A stretch of DNA of 64,000 bases, taken from the NCBI RefSeq assembly GCF_045866565.1, contig NZ_BAAFZV010000002.1:992001-1056000 (forward strand), in the 5' to 3' direction. Positions 34,059 through 42,924 of the stretch are shown in pieces (positions within the stretch are counted from its first letter, which is position 1; each line of letters begins with the position of its first letter). The translations under genes were made by a program, and so were the position numbers. A model generated the notes under the pieces. It did no database searches. It saw nothing but the letters and a program-made list of their open reading frames with translations, and was not told the origin of the DNA. The stretch comes from Cognatilysobacter claricitrinus (GTDB lineage: Bacteria > Pseudomonadota > Gammaproteobacteria > Xanthomonadales > Xanthomonadaceae).

Positions 34059-34823
34059 TCAGGCGCGCTGGCGCGCCCGAGGGTCGATCGCGCCGCCCTC
34101 GCCACCGTGCGCGAGCCGTTCGAGTTCGGCGGCGTCGAGGATCTCCACCTTGCGGCCGTGCACGGCGATCACGTTGTCGTCCTGCAGGCGCGTGAACCCG
34201 CGGCTGACCGTTTCCAGCGCCAGTCCGAGGAACCGCGCGATGTCCTCGCGACTCATCGGCAGGCGCAGGCGATCGGTTGCTTCGCCGATCGTGCGCAGGC
34301 GTTCGATCAGGCCGTGCAGGAACAACGCGATGCGTTCGTTCGCCTGGCGTCGCGCGAGGATTTCGAGATGGTCCTGGTCGCGACCCACGCTCTGCCCGAT
34401 GATGCGCATCAACTGGCGTTGCAGCGCGGGCACATGCGACGCCACGTCGCCGAGTTCGTCGAACGGAACCTCGCAGACATTGGCGAGCGTCAGCGCGACG
34501 GCTTCGCAGCGATGCGTTCCGGAGCCCAGCGCATCGAGACCGATCAACTCGCCCGGCAGATGGAAGCCGATGACGCGCTCCTCGCCCTCCTCGCTCACCA
34601 CGACCGTCTTGAATGCGCCATCGCGGGCGACGTAGACCGCGCCCATGCGATCACCCTGCCGGAACAGCCGCTCGCCCGCTTCGACCGGACGCTTGCGACG
34701 CACGATCTCCTCGAGCTGCTGCAGGTCCTCACGCCCGATGCCCGCAGGCAGGCAGAGCTGCTGCAGCGAGCATTGCGCGCAGCCGCGACGAAGGGTGACG
34801 AGATCGATGGCGCGCTCGGCCAT
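34059..34823 (-). CDS. fnr: Anaerobic regulator FNR (Crp/Fnr family)
   Basis: 254 residues from MAERAIDL. Oxygen-sensing cysteines are C15, C18 and C24 (GCAQCSLQQLC) plus C117 (TLANVCEVPF), matching the four [4Fe-4S] ligands of E. coli FNR. A cyclic-nucleotide-type beta roll covers about 45-130, then a dimer helix, then a winged helix whose recognition segment LETVSRGF keeps the E-x-x-S-R that reads TTGAT. An open frame continues upstream, but the FNR-like region starts here. It is convergent with the cbb3 locus it probably controls. Confidence 0.96.
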   Translation of the reverse strand: MAERAIDLVTLRRGCAQCSLQQLCLPAGIGREDLQQLEEIVRRKRPVEAGERLFRQGDRMGAVYVARDGAFKTVVVSEEGEERVIGFHLPGELIGLDALGSGTHRCEAVALTLANVCEVPFDELGDVASHVPALQRQLMRIIGQSVGRDQDHLEILARRQANERIALFLHGLIERLRTIGEATDRLRLPMSREDIARFLGLALETVSRGFTRLQDDNVIAVHGRKVEILDAAELERLAHGGEGGAIDPRARQRA

Positions 34824-35004
34824 GTCGCGATGAATCCGCGGCGGGGATTGGATGTCCCAGCTTAACGGCTGGCGGCGCTGCCGGCGTTGCCCCTTCGGGA
34901 AACCGTGAAGGCGTGCCGGATACGCGTCGGTCTGCCGCTTGCCGCGGCGTTCGGTGCCCACGCGCCCGGCAGCACGCCGTTAACTCCTGCGCAAAATCCG
35001 GTGG

Positions 35005-36759
35005 TCAGGCGGCGCGCGCAACCACCTTCTGCCTTGCGTCCCTCTCACCCTCGCCCGCGTCGGACGTGGTGTAGCCGGCGACCGTTTCCAGCAGCATTTG
35101 CGCCTGCTGTTCCAGGTTGCGTGCGGTCGCCGCCGCTTCCTCGACCAGCGCCGCGTTCTGCTGCGTGCCCTCGTCCATCGACGTCACCGCCTCGTTGACC
35201 TGGTGCAGGCCCTGGCGCTGCTCCACTGCGCCCGCTGCGATGTCCGCCATCAGGTCGCGCAACTGGCGGGCGCTGCGCGCGACGCCAGCGATTGACGACC
35301 CGACCGATTCCGCGACCGCGTGGCCGTCGTTCACCCGGTCCGCCGACTCCGCGATCAGCGCGCGCACTTCCTTCGCGGAAATCGCCGACCTCTGCGCAAG
35401 CGAGCGGACTTCCGATGCAACCACCGCGAAGCCGCGCCCCTGTTCGCCTGCACGCGCCGCTTCGACCGCCGCGTTGAGCGCGAGGATGTTGGTCTGGAAT
35501 GCGATGCCGTCCATCACGCCGATGATCTCGCCGATCTTTCGCGACGACTCGTCGATTCTGCGCATGGTGTCGACGACGCGCTCCATGCCGGCTTCGCCGT
35601 CCTGCGCGGCGCGCGCGACGTCGCGCGCGAATGCATCGGCGTCGCGCGCGCGATCGGCGCTCTGCACCACGGCGCTCGACAGCTCTTCGGTCGACGCGGC
35701 GGTTTCCTCGAGCGACGCCGCCTGCTGCTCCGTGCGTCGCGACAGGTCGTCGTTGCCCGCGGTCATCTCGCGCGCCGATGCATGCACCGTGCGCGCGGCG
35801 TCGGTAACCCGGACGACCAACGTCTGCATCGCGTCGAGAATCGCGTTGATGCCGTTGCACAACTCGCCGACCGCACCATTCGCCGAACCGGTGTCGACAC
35901 GGGCCGTCAACTGGCCGTTGCGCGCGGCCATGATCACGCCGCGCGCGCGCTGCACCGCGGCGTCCACCGCCGCCGCGTCGAGTACTTCGGCGGTGACGTC
36001 GCTGGCGAACTTCACCACCTTGATCGGCCGTCCTTCGGCGTCGAGGATCGGGTTGTAGCTCGCCTGGATCCACACCACGCGGCCGCCCTTCCCAATGCGC
36101 TCGAAGCGTCCCGCGCGGTACTCGCCGCTTCGCAGGCTGTGCCAGAAGTCTGCGTAGTCGCGACTGTCGCGCTCGGTCGGGGTCACAAACATGCGGTGGT
36201 GGCGGCCGACGATCTCATCGAGGTCGTAACCGAGGGTGGCAAGGAAATTTTCGTTCGCGTTGAGGACGCGGCCGTCGAGATCGAATTCGATCACCGCCTG
36301 CGCGCGCGAAATCGCCGCGACCTGTCCCGCCGATTCCGCGGCCCGCAGCATGCGCGCGGTGATGTCTGTGGCGAACTTCACGATGCGGCGCGGCGTTCCC
36401 TGCGCGTCCAGCACGGGGTTGTACGACGCTTCGATCCAGATCTCGCGGCCGTCCTTGCGCACGCGCTTGAACTGACCGGCCTTGAACTCACCGCGTCGGA
36501 GGTCGGCCCAGAAGGCCTCGTACTCCGCCGTATCGGCGGAGCCAGCGGGCATGAAACCGCGATGGTGGCGACCCTGGATCTCGTCGAGCCGATAACCGAG
36601 CGCGCCGAGGAAGTTCTCGTTCGCCGTGATCACCGTGCCGTCCAGCTCGAACTCGATGACGGCCTGCACGCGATGGATCGCCGCGAGCATCGCGGCCGCG
36701 TCGTCCACGCACGAATCAGCCGGTTGCCCCGCCCGGTTCTTCGACCTGAACCATTTCAT
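35005..36759 (-). CDS. Soluble double-PAS methyl-accepting chemotaxis receptor
   Basis: 584 residues with no membrane helix. Two closely similar PAS domains occur at about 28-138 and 148-255 (each has VIEF(E/D)LDG, ANENFL, GRHHR and (I/V)WI(E/Q)ASYNP), then a HAMP-like segment (RARGVIMAARNGQLTARVDT). The signalling domain follows, with hairpin tip GIAFQTNILALNAAVEAARA and GRGFAVVASEVRSLAQRSA. It likely senses an internal ligand or redox state through PAS-bound heme or flavin and controls a CheA array. There is no C-terminal CheR-binding pentapeptide. The start chosen is MKWFRSKN. No flagellar or che genes lie nearby. Confidence 0.93.
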   Translation of the reverse strand: MKWFRSKNRAGQPADSCVDDAAAMLAAIHRVQAVIEFELDGTVITANENFLGALGYRLDEIQGRHHRGFMPAGSADTAEYEAFWADLRRGEFKAGQFKRVRKDGREIWIEASYNPVLDAQGTPRRIVKFATDITARMLRAAESAGQVAAISRAQAVIEFDLDGRVLNANENFLATLGYDLDEIVGRHHRMFVTPTERDSRDYADFWHSLRSGEYRAGRFERIGKGGRVVWIQASYNPILDAEGRPIKVVKFASDVTAEVLDAAAVDAAVQRARGVIMAARNGQLTARVDTGSANGAVGELCNGINAILDAMQTLVVRVTDAARTVHASAREMTAGNDDLSRRTEQQAASLEETAASTEELSSAVVQSADRARDADAFARDVARAAQDGEAGMERVVDTMRRIDESSRKIGEIIGVMDGIAFQTNILALNAAVEAARAGEQGRGFAVVASEVRSLAQRSAISAKEVRALIAESADRVNDGHAVAESVGSSIAGVARSARQLRDLMADIAAGAVEQRQGLHQVNEAVTSMDEGTQQNAALVEEAAATARNLEQQAQMLLETVAGYTTSDAGEGERDARQKVVARAA

Positions 36760-36861
36760 GTCCACCACCGTCGCCGCTCGATCGCCCTTCCGCTGTGAAC
36801 GGCAAATCACGTTTGGACTTGAAGCGACACTTGGTCGGGTAGATGAATGCCGCGGCGGCAG

Positions 36862-37860
36862 TCAGCGACCGACGCGCCGCTGCAGGTCCTCCGGGTAGCG
36901 CGCGCCATGCACTTCGATGTGCGACAACGCATCGGCGATCATTTCGATGTCCGACGCATCGAGACGAACATTGGATGCGCCGAGATTTTCGTCGAGGCGA
37001 TGCAGCTTGGTCGTACCGGGAATCGGAACGATCCACGGCTTCTGCGCGAGCAGCCACGCGATCGCGATCTGCGCGCGCGTTGCACTCTTCTGCGCGGCGA
37101 TTTCACCGAGTCGATCGACGAGCGCCTGGTTCGCCTGTCGCGCTTCCGCGGCGAAACGCGGCACGCGGTTGCGGAAGTCACCGCTGTCGAACGTCGTGGT
37201 CGCATCGATGGCGCCAGTGAGAAAGCCACGACCGAGCGGACTGAACGGCACGAAGCCGATGCCGAGCTCCTCCAGCACAGGCAGCACGCTCTGCTCCGGT
37301 TCGCGCCACCACAACGAGTATTCGCTCTGCACCGCGGCCACAGGCTGTACGGCGTGCGCGCGCCGGATCGTGTCGACACCGGCCTCCGATAACCCGAAGT
37401 GCCGCACCTTGCCTTCGGCGATGAGGTCGCGAACCGTGCCGGCGACGTCTTCGATCGGCACGTTCGGGTCCACGCGGTGCTGGTAGAACAGGTCGATGAC
37501 ATCGGTACGCAGGCGTTTCAACGATGCATCGGCCACCGCGCGGATGTTCTCGGGCCGGCTGTCGAGCTGCTCGCTCCTGTTGGTCGTGTCGAAACCGAAC
37601 TTGGTGGCGATGACGACGCGACCGCGCACGGGCGCCAGCGCTTCGCCCACCAGCGCTTCATTGGTGAACGGGCCGTAGACCTCCGCGGTATCGAACAACG
37701 TGACGCCGCGATCGACCGCCGCGCGGATCAACCCGATCGCCGCCGACTTCTCTGTCGCAGGCCCATAGGCGTGGCTCAGGCCCATGCAACCCAAGCCGAT
37801 TTCCGACACTTCCAGGCCGCCTTGGCCAAGCTTGCGAGTTTTCAACGTGACTGCCTGCAT
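36862..37860 (-). CDS. Aldo/keto reductase
   Basis: 332-residue TIM-barrel NADPH oxidoreductase, group of YakC/PhlD-like aldo-keto reductases. Catalytic residues appear in order: Asp and Tyr in LFDTAEVYGPFTNEAL, Lys in VVIATKFGF, and His in DLFYQHRVDPNVPIED. The cofactor end shows IPGTTKLHRLDENLGA. The start is the ATG giving MQAVTLKTRKLG; upstream frame lacks family sequence. Substrate unknown. It is a single gene between the chemoreceptor and the tRNA cluster. Confidence 0.93.
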   Translation of the reverse strand: MQAVTLKTRKLGQGGLEVSEIGLGCMGLSHAYGPATEKSAAIGLIRAAVDRGVTLFDTAEVYGPFTNEALVGEALAPVRGRVVIATKFGFDTTNRSEQLDSRPENIRAVADASLKRLRTDVIDLFYQHRVDPNVPIEDVAGTVRDLIAEGKVRHFGLSEAGVDTIRRAHAVQPVAAVQSEYSLWWREPEQSVLPVLEELGIGFVPFSPLGRGFLTGAIDATTTFDSGDFRNRVPRFAAEARQANQALVDRLGEIAAQKSATRAQIAIAWLLAQKPWIVPIPGTTKLHRLDENLGASNVRLDASDIEMIADALSHIEVHGARYPEDLQRRVGR

Positions 37861-38093
37861 CGCGACACCACTCCATGCGATCGGGACATCGATCTTTGCG
37901 CCGAGATAGGTGCCGACAAAGTGATCGACCCGGCATGACCCTGCGCGTCGCATTCGTCGGTGGATGCACTGCGCTATCCCGACTGAGTGGATCCGCGACG
38001 TGTTGCCGATCCGCTCGACTGCCCTCAGGTTGCCGAGCTCGCGCGTACGTAAACGCCGGCAGCGTGTTCATGCAGTCGCGCAGTCGCGAGAAG

Positions 38094-38177
38094 TGGTGCC
38101 CGGAGTGGGACTCGAACCCACACGACATGGTCGGGGGATTTTAAGTCCCCTGCGTCTACCGGTTTCGCCATCCGGGC
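38094..38177 (-). tRNA. tRNA-Leu (anticodon TAA)
   Basis: Class II tRNA: acceptor GCCCGGA/TCCGGGC, anticodon loop CTTAAAA on stem GGGGA/TCCCC, long variable arm, T arm ending in GGTTCGAGTCC and encoded CCA (38094-38096). Last of three tRNA genes. Confidence 0.96.
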
Positions 38178-38222
38178 AGAGGCATAGCTTACGACCGCGG
38201 CACTCGCGTCGCCGGAAAAAAG

Positions 38223-38248
38223 AAAACCCCGCATCGCTGCGGGGTTTT
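38223..38248. terminator. terminator between tRNA-Cys and tRNA-Leu
   Basis: Perfect 11-bp stem AAAACCCCGCA / TGCGGGGTTTT (38223-38233, 38238-38248) with loop TCGC and further A residues to the left. As a strong hairpin within the tRNA cluster it may be partly read through or mark an RNA-processing site. Confidence 0.75.
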
Positions 38249-38253
38249 CGATC

Positions 38254-38327
38254 TGGAGGCCGAGGTCGGAATTGAACCGGCGTACGCGGATTTGCAGTCC
38301 GCTGCATAACCACTCTGCCACCCGGCC
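38254..38327 (-). tRNA. tRNA-Cys (anticodon GCA)
   Basis: Acceptor GGCCGGG/CTCGGCC (one G-U pair), anticodon loop CTGCAAA on stem GCGGA/TCCGC, T loop TTCAATT, discriminator U and encoded CCA. The T stem as read (GCCGG/CCGAC) has one C-A mismatch. Confidence 0.95.
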
Positions 38328-38371
38328 GGGAGGCGTCAGGCGCACCGTGGAAGCGTGCTCCTGAAAAGACA

Positions 38372-38391
38372 AGACCCCGCGAGCGGGGTCT
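38372..38391 (-). terminator. hairpin between tRNA-Gly and tRNA-Cys
   Basis: Stem AGACCCCGC / GCGGGGTCT (38372-38380, 38383-38391) with a 2-base loop that would open to four. On the minus strand it is followed by TTGTCTTTTC, so it could terminate part of the transcript after tRNA-Gly. Confidence 0.55.
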
Positions 38392-38427
38392 GGTCGGACG
38401 GTTCCGATGCATTGGCCCCGATGAAAC

Positions 38428-38503
<76 letters not shown>

Positions 38504-38517
38504 GGAACAGGCTGCGC

Positions 38518-38545
38518 ATTTTACGGGTGCAGCCGCCGGTGTCAA
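38518..38545 (-). promoter_or_regulatory. sigma-70 promoter of the Gly-Cys-Leu tRNA operon
   Basis: On the minus strand TTGACA (38545-38540) and TAAAAT (38523-38518) are separated by 16 bases, with 14 bases from the -10 to the tRNA-Gly 5' end. The -35 element is a perfect consensus. Confidence 0.8.
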
Positions 38546-38570
38546 CACCCGAATTCACACATGAACGCGG

Positions 38571-39146
38571 TCAAGCTGCGCCGGTATGTGCATTCTTCAT
38601 CATCACCGGCCACGCCGCACGCAGATACGCCCAGCCCGACCACAGCGTCAGGATCGCCGCCGCGGCGAGCAGCCATTCGCCGATCGAGAAGATCGGCAGG
38701 CCGAGGAATTTCGCCTGGTACAGCAGGCACTCGAGCGCCACCATCTGCACGATCGTCTTGATCTTGCCGATCGCCGCGACTTTGACCTTCTTGCGCTGGC
38801 CGAGCTCGGCCATCCATTCGCGCAATGCGGACACCGCGATCTCGCGACCGATGATCACCGCGGCCCACAGCGCCATCCATTTGGTGGGATGCACCTGCAC
38901 GATCAGGAGAAGTGCGACCGCCACCATCAGCTTGTCCGCGACCGGGTCGAGGAACGCGCCGAATGCCGAATACTGGTTGTAGGCGCGCGCGATCCAGCCA
39001 TCGAGCCAGTCGGTGATCGACGCGATCGCGAACACCGCCGCCGCGGCGAAGTTCGTCCACGGGTACGGCAGGTAGAAGACCACCACGAGCACCGGGATCA
39101 GCACGATCCGCAGCAGGGTGAGGATGGTCGGAACGGTAATGCGCAT
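38571..39146 (-). CDS. pgsA: CDP-diacylglycerol-glycerol-3-phosphate 3-phosphatidyltransferase
   Basis: 191-residue inner-membrane enzyme making phosphatidylglycerol phosphate, first committed step to PG and cardiolipin. The CDP-alcohol phosphotransferase motif D-x2-D-G-x2-A-R-x8-G-x3-D-x3-D is complete in DWLDGWIARAYNQYSAFGAF followed by LDPVADK. Four to six membrane helices are evident. It begins 3 bases after the uvrC stop and precedes the tRNA-Gly gene, the same uvrC-pgsA-tRNA order as in E. coli. Confidence 0.97.
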   Translation of the reverse strand: MRITVPTILTLLRIVLIPVLVVVFYLPYPWTNFAAAAVFAIASITDWLDGWIARAYNQYSAFGAFLDPVADKLMVAVALLLIVQVHPTKWMALWAAVIIGREIAVSALREWMAELGQRKKVKVAAIGKIKTIVQMVALECLLYQAKFLGLPIFSIGEWLLAAAAILTLWSGWAYLRAAWPVMMKNAHTGAA

Positions 39147-39149
39147 GCC

Positions 39150-41027
39150 CTACTCCGCGCCGTCCGACGGCGCCAACCCGTGGAGGGTGTCATAGATACG
39201 CTGAGCGAGGGCTTCATTCACACCCTCGACCCGCGCGATTTCCTCGACGCCCGCGGCCTTCAATCCGCCCAGACCGCCGAAATGCTTGAGAAGCGCGGCG
39301 CGGCGGCGCGGACCGATGCCCGGAATATCCTCCAGACGGCTGGTCGTGCGTGCCTTCTGCCGCTTGCCGCGATGGCCGGTGATGGCGAAACGGTGCGCTT
39401 CGTCACGTACCTGCTGGACAAGCTGCAACGCCGGTGACTGCGCGCCCGGATGAACGGCTCGGCCGTCCGGGAGCAACAGATCCTCGTCGCCGGGCCGGCG
39501 CTCCGGCCCTTTCGCGACGCCCACGATGCGCACGCCGGTGACGCCGAGTTCGTCGAGCACCGCCCTCGCCTGCGCCACCTGCCCCGCGCCGCCGTCGATC
39601 AACAGCACATCCGGCAGCACGGCCGCGGCGGCCTGCGCAGTGGTCTGGATGTCCATGTCGCGCGCTTCGACCGAACGCCGGAACCGACGATAGATCGCCT
39701 GGTGCATCGCGGCGTAGTCGTCGCCCGGCGTCACTCCAGTGATGTTGTAGCGCCGATACTGCGAACGAACGGCGCCCTCGGCATCGAACACGACGCACGA
39801 CGCGACCGTGGCCTCGCCCATCGTGTGCGAGATGTCGAAGCATTCGATGCGGTTCGGCACGTCGTCCATGCCGACCAGGTCGCGCAGCGACTCGACGCGC
39901 GTACGCTGTGCAGCCGCGCTGGTCATTTCCGACGCAAGCGCCATCTGCGCGTTGCGACGCGCGATATCGAGGTAACCCGCGCGCTCGCCGCGAACGCTGC
40001 AGCGGATCTGCACCTTGCGATCGCCGGCCATCGACAGCGCCTGCTCGAGCAGTTCGCGGTCTGGAATGTCGCGATCGATCACGATCTCGCGCGGCGGCGT
40101 CTTGTCGATGTAGTGCTGCGATACGAACGCACCCAGCACTTCGTCGCACTGGTCGGTGCCGTTGGTTTTCGGAAAAAACGCGCGCGTTCCGAGGTTGCGG
40201 CCGTCGCGGAACGCCATCAGCACGACGCAGGCGTTCGCGCCCTGCATCGAGATGGCAAGCACGTCGAGATCGGCGGCACGGCCGTCGACATACTGGCGCG
40301 CCTGCAGCGTGCGGATCGACGACAACAGGTCACGCAGGCGCGCCGCTTCCTCGAAGTCGAGATTCGCGCTCGCCTGCTCCATGCCGCGCGTCAGCTCGTT
40401 GGTGAGCTCATCGCTACGGCCTTCGAGCATCATCGACGCGCGCCGCACGCTCTGCGCGTAGTCCTCGTTCGAAATGAGCTGCACGCACGGGGCGCTGCAG
40501 CGGCCGATCTGGAACTGCAGGCACGGCCGCGAACGGTTGCGGAACACCGTGTCTTCGCAGCTGCGCAGCTTGAACAGCTTGTGGATGAGGTTGAGCGTTT
40601 CGCGCACCGCACCCACGCTCGCGTACGGCCCGAAGTAACGGCCGTGCACGGCGCGCGGCCCGCGGTGCACCGCGATGCGCGGTGATGCGTCGCCGGTGAG
40701 CAACACGTACGGATAGCTCTTGTCGTCGCGCAGCAGCACGTTGTAGCGCGGCTTCAGCGACTTGATGAGCTCGTTTTCGAGGATCAGCGCCTCGGCCTCG
40801 GTGCGCGTGGCCGTGACTTCGATGCGGGCTATCTGCGACACCATCGACGCGATGCGCGGCGACTTCGGCGTGTTGTTGAAGTAGCTCGAGACGCGGTTCT
40901 TCAGCGCGCTCGCCTTGCCGACGTAGAGCACGGCGTCGTCCGCCGCGATCATCCGGTACACGCCGGGCGCGGTGCTCAGATGGCGGACGAAGTCCTTGGC
41001 GTCGAAGGCGGGTGCGGCCGGTTTCAT
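39150..41027 (-). CDS. uvrC: Excinuclease ABC subunit C
   Basis: 625-residue nucleotide-excision repair nuclease that makes both incisions with UvrB. The N-terminal GIY-YIG nuclease begins PGVYRMIAADDAVLYVGKAS (about 21-40). A Cys-rich stretch (CLQFQIGRCSAPC) and UVR helix follow around 170-240. The RNase-H-like domain shows ECFDISHTMGEATVASCVV and LLIDGGAGQV. C-terminal helix-hairpin-helix repeats (LEDIPGIGPRRRAALLKHFG) bind DNA. Length is normal. Operon with pgsA. Confidence 0.98.
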   Translation of the reverse strand: MKPAAPAFDAKDFVRHLSTAPGVYRMIAADDAVLYVGKASALKNRVSSYFNNTPKSPRIASMVSQIARIEVTATRTEAEALILENELIKSLKPRYNVLLRDDKSYPYVLLTGDASPRIAVHRGPRAVHGRYFGPYASVGAVRETLNLIHKLFKLRSCEDTVFRNRSRPCLQFQIGRCSAPCVQLISNEDYAQSVRRASMMLEGRSDELTNELTRGMEQASANLDFEEAARLRDLLSSIRTLQARQYVDGRAADLDVLAISMQGANACVVLMAFRDGRNLGTRAFFPKTNGTDQCDEVLGAFVSQHYIDKTPPREIVIDRDIPDRELLEQALSMAGDRKVQIRCSVRGERAGYLDIARRNAQMALASEMTSAAAQRTRVESLRDLVGMDDVPNRIECFDISHTMGEATVASCVVFDAEGAVRSQYRRYNITGVTPGDDYAAMHQAIYRRFRRSVEARDMDIQTTAQAAAAVLPDVLLIDGGAGQVAQARAVLDELGVTGVRIVGVAKGPERRPGDEDLLLPDGRAVHPGAQSPALQLVQQVRDEAHRFAITGHRGKRQKARTTSRLEDIPGIGPRRRAALLKHFGGLGGLKAAGVEEIARVEGVNEALAQRIYDTLHGLAPSDGAE

Positions 41028-41161
41028 CGTCCGGCGGGCTCCGCCCCGCGCGTGCGGCGTCGGGTCATGCGGGAAATCGGCATCAGCGCGAGATGGGGCC
41101 GATTATCCGGCACGCAATCGCAACAGGCGCGAACGCGCGTGCGGGCGCCGGGCTGTCGCAT

Positions 41162-41929
41162 TCAGCCAGGGCGTGTCGCGAGATGCCGTTCCGCGCGCTC
41201 GAGGTCGTCGGGCGTGTCGACGCCGGGCGGGAACGGCTCCGGCGTCACCGCGACCGCGATGCGATGCCCGGCCTCCATGACGCGCAGCTGCTCGAGCGAT
41301 TCGATCGCCTCCAGGCGACCCGGCGCCATTCCGGCGAACGTCTGCAGGAAACCCGCTCGATAAGCGTAGATGCCGATATGACGCAGCCACTGGCCGACCG
41401 CCGGGAGCGCATCGCGCGAGCGGGCGAATGCATCGCGCGGCCACGGGATCGGCGCGCGGCTGAAATACAGCGCGTGGCCGGTGGCGTCGGCGACCACCTT
41501 CACTGCGTTCGGATCGAGCAGCTGCTCGACATCGTCGATCACCGCCGCGAGCGTCGCCATCGGCGCGGCCGACGTTTCGAGCAGTCCGGCGACCGCGCGG
41601 ATCCCCGCAACGGGCGCGAACGGCTCGTCGCCCTGCAGGTTCACGACGATCGTGTCGTCGCTCCAGCCGGCGATGCGAGCGCATTCGGCAAGGCGATCGG
41701 TGCCGGACGCATGATCGGCCGACGTCATGGCAACGGATACGCCGGTCGATGCAAGCGCCTGCGCGATGCGGTCGTCATCCGTCGCCACCCAGACGCCACG
41801 CGCGCCGGCTTCCAGCGCGCGACGTGCGACGTGTAGCACCAGCGGCTCGCCGCCGAGCAGGCGCAATGGTTTTCCCGGCAGTCGTGACGCGGCGTAGCGG
41901 GCGGGAATGGCGACGACGAAGTCGGTCAT
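41162..41929 (-). CDS. kdsB: CMP-KDO synthetase (3-deoxy-manno-octulosonate cytidylyltransferase)
   Basis: 255-residue nucleotidyltransferase activating KDO with CTP for lipopolysaccharide core. It begins FVVAIPARYAASRLPGKPL, the CTP-binding loop, with NLQGDEPF near 96 and HIGIYAYRAGFL near 185. The ATG shares ATGA with lpxK, placing two successive lipid A/KDO steps under coupled translation. It is the last gene of the 16-gene minus-strand run. Confidence 0.97.
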   Translation of the reverse strand: MTDFVVAIPARYAASRLPGKPLRLLGGEPLVLHVARRALEAGARGVWVATDDDRIAQALASTGVSVAMTSADHASGTDRLAECARIAGWSDDTIVVNLQGDEPFAPVAGIRAVAGLLETSAAPMATLAAVIDDVEQLLDPNAVKVVADATGHALYFSRAPIPWPRDAFARSRDALPAVGQWLRHIGIYAYRAGFLQTFAGMAPGRLEAIESLEQLRVMEAGHRIAVAVTPEPFPPGVDTPDDLERAERHLATRPG

Positions 41930-42924
41930 GCGGGGTTCCGGCGAAGGCGGTCGACGCGATCGAGAAAGGCGGTCCAGAACGCTTCCGGCAGCTCGGCGGC
42001 GATCGGCACGGCGTAGCTGTCCTCGGGCGCGAACGACGCGCATTTCACCGCATCCTTTTCGGTCATCAGCACGGGCAGCGGGCTGGTGAATGCAAGATCG
42101 GGGGCGCGATACGCGTGGTGGTCCGGGAACGCGTGGGGGACGACCGCGATGCCGCGGCCCTTGAGCATGTTGAAGAAGCGGGCCGGATCGCCGATGCCTG
42201 CAACCGCGTGCACCCGCTGGCCGGCGAACGTTGCCAGTGGGCGCGCGCGACGTGCATGCAGTGGCACCGCATCCTGCACCGCGAGGCGCATTGCCCATTC
42301 GCCGAAACCGGCGTCGACCTGCCCGGCGTCACCGAGATTGACGACGCGGAAGTCGCATCGCTGCGCACGTGCCGCAGGCTCGCGGAGCGGCCCGGCCGGC
42401 ATCATCCGGCCATTGCCGTAGCGTCGCGATCCGTCGATCACTTCGATTTCGATGTCCCGTGCGAGGCGGTAGTGCTGCAGGCCGTCGTCGCAGACCACGA
42501 TGTCGCAACCGGCTTCGGCCAGCGCCGCAGCGGCGCTCGCGCGATCACGATCGACACGCACCTTTGCGCCCGTGCGTCGTGCGATGAGCAGCGGTTCGTC
42601 ACCTGCGACGTGCGCCGGCGTCGTGGTTTCGGCCCAGAGCGGCGCTGCTCCTTCGCGCCCGTAGCCACGTGTCGCCACGCCCGGCGTCCATCCTGCATCG
42701 CGCAGGCGTTCAACCAGTGCGACGGTCAACGGCGTCTTGCCGGTGCCGCCGGCAGTGATGTTGCCGACGACGACGACCGGCACGCCGGGGTGTCGCCATC
42801 GCAGCGTGCCGCGCGCGTACAACGACGCGCGCACGCGCGTCACGAGGGCATACAGCGGCTCGATGCAACGCGCAGCGATCGGAACGCGCGCCCCGCCGTA
42901 CCAGTGACGCGGCGTCGAGGCCAT
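41926..42924 (-). CDS. lpxK: Tetraacyldisaccharide 4'-kinase
   Basis: 332-residue inner-membrane-associated kinase phosphorylating the lipid A disaccharide. The Walker A motif is VVVGNITAGGTGKTPLTVAL (about 51-70), preceded by an N-terminal hydrophobic amphipathic region. CDDGLQHYRLARD and LPVLMTEKDAVKC are family blocks. The start overlaps the msbA stop by one base (TGATG), and the stop overlaps kdsB. Confidence 0.97.
   Translation of the reverse strand: MASTPRHWYGGARVPIAARCIEPLYALVTRVRASLYARGTLRWRHPGVPVVVVGNITAGGTGKTPLTVALVERLRDAGWTPGVATRGYGREGAAPLWAETTTPAHVAGDEPLLIARRTGAKVRVDRDRASAAAALAEAGCDIVVCDDGLQHYRLARDIEIEVIDGSRRYGNGRMMPAGPLREPAARAQRCDFRVVNLGDAGQVDAGFGEWAMRLAVQDAVPLHARRARPLATFAGQRVHAVAGIGDPARFFNMLKGRGIAVVPHAFPDHHAYRAPDLAFTSPLPVLMTEKDAVKCASFAPEDSYAVPIAAELPEAFWTAFLDRVDRLRRNPA

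Noticed and set aside
35320..36798. 492-residue rightward open frame opposite the chemoreceptor
   Set aside because: The minus strand encodes PAS and MCP motifs, so this is a shadow.
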